A stretch of 9,394 bases of DNA. Origin: Bacillota bacterium. GTDB lineage: Bacteria; Bacillota; Clostridia; Lachnospirales; Bianqueaceae. The translations under genes and the position numbers were made by a program. The notes under the pieces were generated by a model. The model had not been told where the DNA came from. It did not search any database and worked only from the letters and a program-made list of their open reading frames with translations. Below are positions 1 to 5,232 of this stretch, in pieces (the stretch's first letter is position 1; every line of letters starts with the position of its first letter). The stretch spans positions 1 through 9,394 of the forward strand of contig JAFUJY010000191.1 in the NCBI GenBank assembly GCA_017467985.1. The letters are read 5' to 3'.

Positions 1-1964
1 ATCGGGATTTTACCTGTATTTATAATAGTGTGCAGGATGCCATCCATCGTCGTCAGCAGCTGGAGATCGTGGCAGAAAATGGTATTGTATCCAGCAATGT
101 GGTGGAATTGTTTTCCATTATTTCCAATGGTCTGAAGCGGGCCGGGGTGGTATTGTTCTTCCTGTGGGATAATTTTGAGAAGGTGGTATCTTCTCCTAAT
201 GTGGATCCCAAGCACATGACCTTCCTGCGAACCATGGGTGAGGTGCCCAATGCGGCCAGCAGCATCCGGTTTGTATTCTCCGGGTCTAACTACCTGCTGG
301 AGGCGGTAAGCATTAAGCAGGGGAATGACTCCTGGAACGAGATCTTGAGCCGTTGTTCCACAGCGATTAAGATCGGTAACCTGTGTTATGAGGACTTTAC
401 CGCATTGATGTGCCAGAAACGAGCACTGAACGATGGACAGATTCATTACTGTCCGGAGGCGGTGGAATATTTGTGGAAGTATACCAATGGTCATGCCTTT
501 TATTCTTGCCTGCTGGGGAATCGTACGCTGGATATTCTCAGCCGCCGCCGAGTGAAGCGGGACTGTATTTATCCGTCAGATGTGTACATTGCCATCTATA
601 AGAGCCAGGAGTATATGGCCAATGATACCCTGGATACTTCTAAGGAAAATGCCATTGAAAAGCAGATTTTCCAGGATATTGCGGACAATATCGCAGTCAA
701 GTATGTGGGTAAGACGCTGGCACAGCGTATTATTAAGGGCGCCGAGTCCATGTCCCACAAAAAGCTGCAGGATATGGTGACTCGTAAGCGTCCGGACATC
801 AGCGACAAAAACTTTGGCATGGCCCTGGAGATTCTACAGGCCCGAGACTTTGTGCATAAAGTGAATGGAAAGGGCGTTGCCTATGCCTTTACCAGTGACC
901 TGTATCTGGAGCGTTTTTCCAGCATCGAGGTGCATGAGTTGACGGTGCAGGAAGTGGAGAGCATTGAGCAGAAAAAGAAGGATATTTATGATTTCATGCG
1001 GGATATGTCCATGGATGAAATCGAGCGTCTGCGTAAGCTGATGGGGAACCAGTTTAGCAGTGCGGGAGACACCACTTTTGTAGCCACAGGGGCCACCAAT
1101 ATCGGCACCCAGAACAATGTGCAGATCAACAATCTGAAGATTGATCAGATCTCCAACTCCGTTCAGGGCTTGGTGGAGTTGGCCAAGAAGAAACGATTCC
1201 AGGCAGCGGAAGTGGAAGAACTGATTGAAGTGCTGCCCCGTCTGGAGCTGCGTCCCAGCGAGGATGTGGATGAACAGGTGGATGAAATGGCCAAGTTTGA
1301 TACGGATGTATACTGCGAGAACCTGGAAAAGGGCGTGGAGAAGTCGGATGTATCCTTGGAACAGTGGGTGCAGGGCGAAGGTCAGGCCTTCCTGATGAAT
1401 CAGGGCGTGGATGTGGACCGTTTGAAAGCCCTGGGCCGAGGCTATTACAATAGCGTGATCGTGGCCATGTATCTGCGGGATCTGTTCGGCAAGATTCAGA
1501 TGTTCTCCCGCACGGTGCATCTGGATTTTGCACCGGTGACCATACTGCTGTGTAAGGCGGTGGAGCGTATGCTGACGGAGAAGCATTTGCCTTTGTACCA
1601 GGATCCGGAGATCTGGGTGAATAAGGTGCGTGCCAATACGCCTGAAAGCGGAACACCCCAGCAGAGAATTGTCTTTAGTAAGTCCACCATTGGCACCTTT
1701 ACCACAGCCATGCAGGCCATGTTTGATATTCCGGAAGGGGATAGCGAAAAGCAGGCCAAAGAGGAGAACCGCGATCGGTTCCTGGCCCGTACCCGGGCAA
1801 CGGAGCAGGAGTGGAAGGTATATCTGATGGATTTGATCGAGGCCAAGGATATTCGTAATATGACTGCCCACGCCAACCCGGTAAGCCAGCAGGATTGTGA
1901 TAAGATTATCACCAAGCTGTTCCCGCTGGAACTGCTGGATCACACCGTGGATTATGTAGAATAA
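1..1964 (+). CDS. STAND-type NTPase with C-terminal HEPN-like domain, 5'-truncated by window edge
   Basis: The frame is open to base 1, so the GTG at 30 is not a credible start and the N-terminus and Walker A lie off-window. Residues below are numbered from that GTG. Residues 38-51 hold a hydrophobic strand ending in LWDNFE, which fits a Walker B. Residues 79-86 (IRFVFSGS) fit a sensor-1 strand. Residues 150-162 (KYTNGHAFYSCLL) fit the GxP-like motif that precedes the winged helix in STAND and archaeal-type ATPases. A helical/winged-helix stretch (about 200-340), an Asn/Gly-rich linker (346-378) and an acidic helical region follow. The C-terminal 140 residues look like a HEPN domain: TIGTFTTAMQ at 553-562, then RNMTAH at 609-614, the R-N-x3-H RNase signature. 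Known STAND and HEPN proteins act in phage defence or toxin systems, so the inferred role is an NTP-dependent sensor that releases RNA cleavage. No binding partner is visible. The gene ends 110 bases before the peptidase gene, with a terminator between them. Confidence 0.72.
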   Translation, partial: RDFTCIYNSVQDAIHRRQQLEIVAENGIVSSNVVELFSIISNGLKRAGVVLFFLWDNFEKVVSSPNVDPKHMTFLRTMGEVPNAASSIRFVFSGSNYLLEAVSIKQGNDSWNEILSRCSTAIKIGNLCYEDFTALMCQKRALNDGQIHYCPEAVEYLWKYTNGHAFYSCLLGNRTLDILSRRRVKRDCIYPSDVYIAIYKSQEYMANDTLDTSKENAIEKQIFQDIADNIAVKYVGKTLAQRIIKGAESMSHKKLQDMVTRKRPDISDKNFGMALEILQARDFVHKVNGKGVAYAFTSDLYLERFSSIEVHELTVQEVESIEQKKKDIYDFMRDMSMDEIERLRKLMGNQFSSAGDTTFVATGATNIGTQNNVQINNLKIDQISNSVQGLVELAKKKRFQAAEVEELIEVLPRLELRPSEDVDEQVDEMAKFDTDVYCENLEKGVEKSDVSLEQWVQGEGQAFLMNQGVDVDRLKALGRGYYNSVIVAMYLRDLFGKIQMFSRTVHLDFAPVTILLCKAVERMLTEKHLPLYQDPEIWVNKVRANTPESGTPQQRIVFSKSTIGTFTTAMQAMFDIPEGDSEKQAKEENRDRFLARTRATEQEWKVYLMDLIEAKDIRNMTAHANPVSQQDCDKIITKLFPLELLDHTVDYVE

Positions 1965-1995
1965 AATTCATAAAAGTTAGGAGAAATGCAAAGAC

Positions 1996-2031
1996 AGACC
2001 GTTGTCGGTATAGACAGCGGTCTCCTTTTTT
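1996..2031 (+). terminator. Intrinsic terminator after the STAND-HEPN gene
   Basis: An 11-bp stem pairs 1996-2006 (AGACCGTTGTC) with 2013-2023 (GACAGCGGTCT), with one G-T pair and a 6-base loop. Two C residues and a run of six T follow (2026-2031). It lies 31 bases after the TAA at 1962-1964, so most transcripts of the upstream gene should end here. No convincing promoter is visible between this hairpin and the next gene at 2075, so the downstream pair may partly depend on read-through or on a weak promoter that I cannot recognise. Confidence 0.85.
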
Positions 2032-2074
2032 ATAGGCAGATTGCTGAAAAAGAGGGAATATGAGGTGATAAAAG

Positions 2075-2662
2075 ATGTATGTACAGGTAAAATCTTCAAA
2101 CGGAATCAATACGATGCCCGTAGAGACCAGGTTGTTATCCCAGCGCAGGATCTTTTTGGAAGGGGAGATTGATCAAAAGATGGCCTGCTCCATTGCAAGA
2201 CAGATGATGACATTAATGGAGGAAGATCGGCGAACACCCATTGATATTTATATTAATTCGCCGGGAGGCAGCGTGGATGCGGGACTACTGATTTATGATT
2301 TAATTCATACCTGCGACACGCCAGTACGAATGTATTGCCTGGGATGTGCGGGAAGTATGGCGGCCGTATTATTTGCCAGCGGGGAACATGGCAGATATAT
2401 GATGCCCCACAGCGAACTGATGCTGCACGAGCCAGGTTTAGGAAACTTAGTAACAGGAAACAGTACTTCCTTAAAATCCATTTCCTATGGATTGCAGGAG
2501 ATAAAAGAACAAATCAACTTCTTGCTGGTAAAGCATACGGGCCGAACAAAGGAGGAGATTGACGAAGCCACCAGTTACGACCACTACTTTTCTGCAGAGG
2601 AAAGCGTGGATTTTGGATTGTGCGACCACATTGTGGGATTCGCAGAGATGATTGGAGGTTAA
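2075..2662 (+). CDS. ClpP-family serine peptidase, divergent stand-alone paralogue
   Basis: This 195-residue protein has the length and fold signature of the ClpP peptidase subunit, which forms ring-shaped cytosolic chambers that degrade protein fed in by an ATPase. The family segments appear in order: IYINSPGGSVDAG (58-70), GCAGSMAA with nucleophile Ser94 (90-97), MLHEPG with His118 (116-121), and TSYDHYFSAEE with Asp169 (166-176), so the catalytic triad is complete. It differs from housekeeping ClpP in its N-terminus and in the residues before the catalytic Asp, where the usual acidic-Arg pair (oligomerisation sensor) is Ser167-Tyr168. The start is set by GAGGTG at 2062-2067, seven bases before the ATG. 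The stop is one base from the next ATG, so it is co-translated with a VirD4-like ATPase, not a normal Clp unfoldase. I infer a specialised peptidase working with that ATPase. A role as the cell's main ClpP is unlikely. Confidence 0.9.
   Translation: MYVQVKSSNGINTMPVETRLLSQRRIFLEGEIDQKMACSIARQMMTLMEEDRRTPIDIYINSPGGSVDAGLLIYDLIHTCDTPVRMYCLGCAGSMAAVLFASGEHGRYMMPHSELMLHEPGLGNLVTGNSTSLKSISYGLQEIKEQINFLLVKHTGRTKEEIDEATSYDHYFSAEESVDFGLCDHIVGFAEMIGG
2654..2658 (+). promoter_or_regulatory. Ribosome binding site of the VirD4-like ATPase gene
   Basis: GGAGG lies inside the last codons of the peptidase gene, five bases before the ATG at 2664. It supports that ATG over the in-frame TTG at 2652 and implies coupled translation of the two genes. 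Confidence 0.85.
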
Positions 2663-2663
2663 A

Positions 2664-3923
2664 ATGAATACGGATAAAGTGATTCTGGCAGACAACTGTG
2701 AGTATAGCAGCGACTGTGAGGAAACCCAGTTGAATAACAATATTTTGGTCGTGGGCGGCAGCGGCAGTGGTAAATCCATGTCCATTGCCGAACCACGATT
2801 GTTGGAAACCAAACATACCAGTTTGATTTTCACCCTGTCCAAACGAAAATTGATTCACAAATATGCCCCGCTGCTGCTGCGTCGGGGATATCAGTTGTGG
2901 GATCTGAATTTTGCCAGTCCTGAAAATAGCAATATTGCTTATGATCCTATACAGTATGTGAAGAATCATAATGATATTCGCTTCCTGGCCAAGTCCATTG
3001 TTATGGCCAATCCCAGAAAAGAGTTTACCACGGCAGATCCATATTGGGATGACGGTGCCACTTCACTGCTGAGTGCCATTATTGCAGATCAGTGGAAAAA
3101 GGGGGGCTCCTTTGCGGATGTGCTGGAGATGATTGGCAAACTAAAAATTGCAGAGCATAAAAATCTGATTATTACCACGCTGGATAGTAATTTTGAAATG
3201 TTGGAAAGAAAGGAGCCCGGTAGTTTTGCGGTCAATTGCTGGAATTCTTTCAAGCAGCTGCCAATTAAGACGGCGGCCTGCATGTTTAGTGCTCTGAACG
3301 TAACCTTGGATACGTTATTCACCCCTGAACTGCGAAGAATGATGGCTATGCCTAATAAGGTTAAGTTTGAAGACTTAGCCAGCAAGCGGACGGTACTGTT
3401 TGTGACCACCTCTGCGGTGAATCCGTCACTGAACAGTTTTGTGAATATGTTTTATGCCCAGGCCATTAAGGAACTGTTTGAGTACGCAGAAGGATGTCCC
3501 AGAGGGGTCTTGCCGATCCCCGTACATATGCTGTGCGATGACTTTGCCTGCGGTTCCAGAATTCTGTTATTTCCCGAATATATCGCGATATTTCGAGAGA
3601 AAGGGATTAGTGTTACACTGATGCTGCAGTCCGAGTCCCAGCTGGAGGCCATGTACGGTGAGCGAAACACGAAGACCATTATCAATAACTGTGACACCTA
3701 TGTGTATATGGGTGGGATGGATATTGATACTTGTCGGCATATTTCGGTGAGGCTGAATTGGCCCTTGGATGATGTGATGTACATGCCCATCGGACAAGTG
3801 GTGGTCTTTCGACGAGGGGAGCGGCCTGTGGTTACCAGACGATACAATGTGACTGCCAATCCGTTGTATCAGGAGATGTGCAGGATATATGAGCAGAGAT
3901 TTGTCCAAAAAGCGGTGGGTTAA
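2664..3923 (+). CDS. VirD4/TraG-like P-loop ATPase, short and without membrane anchor
   Basis: The 419-residue protein matches the ATPase core of type IV secretion coupling proteins (VirD4/TraG, TraG-D/FtsK-HerA superfamily), which pump DNA or protein using ATP. Landmarks: LNNNILVVGGSGSGKS (23-38) with Walker A 31-38; DPYWDDGATSLLSA (125-138), a family-typical segment; Walker B region HMLCDDF (288-294); LMLQSESQLEAMYGE (319-333), the conserved Gln motif; NNCDTYVYMGG (341-351); and RRGERPVV (383-390) near the end. Conjugative relatives of Firmicutes are usually about 550-750 residues, begin with membrane helices, and have Asp-Glu-Phe in Walker B and a T-D-P-K-G-E strand after Walker A. Here there is no membrane helix, Walker B reads Asp-Asp-Phe, and that strand reads FTLSKRKL. 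The only visible partner is the ClpP-like peptidase one base upstream. No relaxase, VirB4 or VirB6 homologue is present. I infer a soluble ATPase recruited away from conjugation. A remnant of an integrative element is the main alternative. Confidence 0.85.
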   Translation: MNTDKVILADNCEYSSDCEETQLNNNILVVGGSGSGKSMSIAEPRLLETKHTSLIFTLSKRKLIHKYAPLLLRRGYQLWDLNFASPENSNIAYDPIQYVKNHNDIRFLAKSIVMANPRKEFTTADPYWDDGATSLLSAIIADQWKKGGSFADVLEMIGKLKIAEHKNLIITTLDSNFEMLERKEPGSFAVNCWNSFKQLPIKTAACMFSALNVTLDTLFTPELRRMMAMPNKVKFEDLASKRTVLFVTTSAVNPSLNSFVNMFYAQAIKELFEYAEGCPRGVLPIPVHMLCDDFACGSRILLFPEYIAIFREKGISVTLMLQSESQLEAMYGERNTKTIINNCDTYVYMGGMDIDTCRHISVRLNWPLDDVMYMPIGQVVVFRRGERPVVTRRYNVTANPLYQEMCRIYEQRFVQKAVG

Positions 3924-3936
3924 GAACAGAGTCTGT

Positions 3937-3971
3937 AAAGGTGTTTCCGAGGGTGGAAACACCTTTGTTGT
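3937..3971 (+). terminator. Intrinsic terminator after the ATPase gene
   Basis: A perfect 12-bp stem pairs 3937-3948 (AAAGGTGTTTCC) with 3955-3966 (GGAAACACCTTT) around a 6-base loop. A T-rich but interrupted tail (TTTGTTGT) follows. It begins 13 bases after the TAA at 3921-3923 and closes the peptidase/ATPase cassette. Confidence 0.85.
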
Positions 3972-3982
3972 GGGAAAATGAC

Positions 3983-4011
3983 TGGACAGGAAAGGGAAAG
4001 ACTGGTATAAT
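3983..4011 (+). promoter_or_regulatory. Sigma-A-type promoter of the URO-D-like gene
   Basis: TGGACA (3983-3988) and a perfect TATAAT (4006-4011) are separated by exactly 17 bases. A TGG just before the -10 box gives an extended -10 element. Transcription should start near 4017-4019, leaving a leader of about 45 bases before the ATG at 4064. The leader contains a small perfect inverted repeat at 4032-4044. Confidence 0.85.
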
Positions 4012-4048
4012 GGGGTTGAGCACGAAAGGTCATTCATCATGAATAATG

Positions 4049-4054
4049 AAGGAG
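4049..4054 (+). promoter_or_regulatory. Ribosome binding site setting the URO-D-like start
   Basis: AAGGAG sits nine bases before the ATG at 4064. The in-frame ATG at 4046 overlaps this site and has no site of its own, so the later ATG is preferred. It also gives the usual family N-terminus (M-T-N-R-E-R). Confidence 0.75.
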
Positions 4055-4063
4055 AAATGTATT

Positions 4064-5173
4064 ATGACAAATCGAGAGAGAACGATGGCTATTCTGCATT
4101 ATGAAGATGCAGATCGTTTGCCGGCAGTACATTTTGGATATTGGAAAGAACTCCGTAAGGAATGGGCACAGCAGGGAAAGATCCCCAAGGAACTGGGCGA
4201 ACTTGTTTACGATGAGACGGAACTGGACAAGCTGATCGGCTGGGATTTTGGCTGGTTTAGCCATGCCTTTTGGACAGATACAGAACTTCGCCCTAAGTTT
4301 GAAACAAAAGTATTGGAGACCCTTGCAGATGGTACTCAGCGAGTACAATCATGGCAAGGGGTTATTGAGAAAATAAAACCCGGTATTATTTCTATTCCGG
4401 CAGAGGATGATTATCTTTTGAAGGATCGAGCGGCCTTTGAGACTTTATTCAAGCCTAAGATGCAGTATTCGCCAGACCGTGTTGACTTGGAGGCACTGAA
4501 AAGATTTAACCAAGCCAATACCGGGGAATACCCCACATGTGTATGGTCAGGCAGTATTATTGGCAAGATCCGGGATATGACATCTCTTGTGGGCATGAGT
4601 TATCTGATGTATGACGAGGATGAAGATCTGTTTCAGGAGATCGTGGATACATATGCTGAAATGCAGTACAAATGTCTGGAAACCGTTCTGGAGACAGGTG
4701 CTCAATTTGATTATGGATATATGTGGGAAGATATCTGCTTTAAGAATGGTCCCTTACTGTCTCCTAAGGATTTTGAAAGATTCTGCGGCAAGCATTATAA
4801 GAAACGTTGTGATCTGCTTCGCAAACATGGGATCGATCTGGTGGCCTTGGATTGTGATGGCGTAACGGATCAGATCCAGTCCACGTGGATCGAGAACGGT
4901 GTAAATGTACTATTTCCCATTGAGGTGGGTGTCTGGGGCGATCAGTTTGAAAAAGCCAGACAGCGTTTTGGCAGTGAGATGCGTGGTGTAGGTGGTATGG
5001 ATAAAACCGCATTTCGTAAGGATAAGGCGGCGGTGGATGCGGAGATCGAGCGCGTGAAGCATCTTGTTTCTTTGGGCGGCTTTATCCCTTGTCCGGACCA
5101 TCGTTTGATGCCCGGTTCCAAGTTTGAACTGGTACAGTATTATGCCGAGGAGATCAAAAAGATCAGACTTTGA
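4064..5173 (+). CDS. URO-D superfamily protein, methyltransferase-like, not HemE
   Basis: The 369-residue product belongs to the uroporphyrinogen decarboxylase superfamily, whose members are cytosolic TIM-barrel enzymes that either decarboxylate uroporphyrinogen III or move methyl groups between cofactors (MtaA/CmuA type). The family pattern is clear: TNRERTMAILHYEDADRLP at the N-terminus (2-20), ALDCDGVTDQI (261-271), NVLFPIEVG (281-289), GVGGMDKTAF (308-317) and LGGFIPCPDHRLMPG (337-351) near the C-terminus. The HemE signature around P-x-W-x-M-R-Q-A-G-R is absent, so heme synthesis is unlikely. A methyl-transfer or related role is the better guess, with the substrate unknown. The gene stands alone, with its own promoter and terminator. 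No corrinoid protein or partner methyltransferase is next to it, which leaves the pathway open. Length is normal for the family and no damage is seen. Confidence 0.85.
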   Translation: MTNRERTMAILHYEDADRLPAVHFGYWKELRKEWAQQGKIPKELGELVYDETELDKLIGWDFGWFSHAFWTDTELRPKFETKVLETLADGTQRVQSWQGVIEKIKPGIISIPAEDDYLLKDRAAFETLFKPKMQYSPDRVDLEALKRFNQANTGEYPTCVWSGSIIGKIRDMTSLVGMSYLMYDEDEDLFQEIVDTYAEMQYKCLETVLETGAQFDYGYMWEDICFKNGPLLSPKDFERFCGKHYKKRCDLLRKHGIDLVALDCDGVTDQIQSTWIENGVNVLFPIEVGVWGDQFEKARQRFGSEMRGVGGMDKTAFRKDKAAVDAEIERVKHLVSLGGFIPCPDHRLMPGSKFELVQYYAEEIKKIRL

Positions 5174-5185
5174 GAATATAAAAAT

Positions 5186-5230
5186 AAACCGAACACTTCT
5201 TTTTGTAATAAGAGAAGGTTCGGTTTTCTT
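5186..5230. terminator. Bidirectional terminator between convergent genes
   Basis: AAACCGAAC (5186-5194) pairs with GTTCGGTTT (5218-5226). After a one-base bulge, CTTCT (5196-5200) pairs with AGAAG (5213-5217). On the plus strand a T-rich tract follows (5224-5234, broken by one C). On the minus strand the hairpin starts seven bases after the exporter's TAA and is followed by a weaker T-rich stretch. It serves both the URO-D-like gene and the convergent ABC exporter gene. Confidence 0.85.
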
Positions 5231-5232
5231 TT

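Noticed and set aside
30..32. GTG as the true start of the first gene
   Set aside because: No ribosome binding site precedes it, the frame is open to the window edge, and the Walker A expected upstream of Walker B would be lost.
1126..1656. Pro/Ser/Arg-rich minus-strand open frame
   Set aside because: It is antisense inside the STAND-HEPN gene, has an artefact-like composition, and shows no convincing family pattern.
834..1943. Long open frame (369 codons) on the minus strand
   Set aside because: It lies wholly antisense to the STAND-HEPN gene, has low-complexity His/Leu/Ile/Gln-rich composition without recognisable motifs, and is best explained as a codon-usage shadow.
2041..2069. Promoter before the peptidase gene (TTGCTG as a -35 box)
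   Set aside because: No -10-like box lies at a usual spacing before the ribosome binding site, so no promoter is annotated.
2075..2662. Housekeeping clpP
   Set aside because: The N-terminus and the residues before the catalytic Asp differ from canonical ClpP, and there is no clpX or tig neighbour. No gene symbol is assigned.
2075..3923. Part of a conjugative transposon because of the VirD4-like gene
   Set aside because: No relaxase, VirB4, integrase, oriT or attachment site is visible in the window. The ATPase lacks a membrane anchor, so the coupling-protein homology alone does not support a mobile element call.
4064..5173. hemE (uroporphyrinogen decarboxylase)
   Set aside because: The N-terminal HemE signature with its conserved Arg residues is missing, and the C-terminal pattern fits the methyltransferase-like branch.
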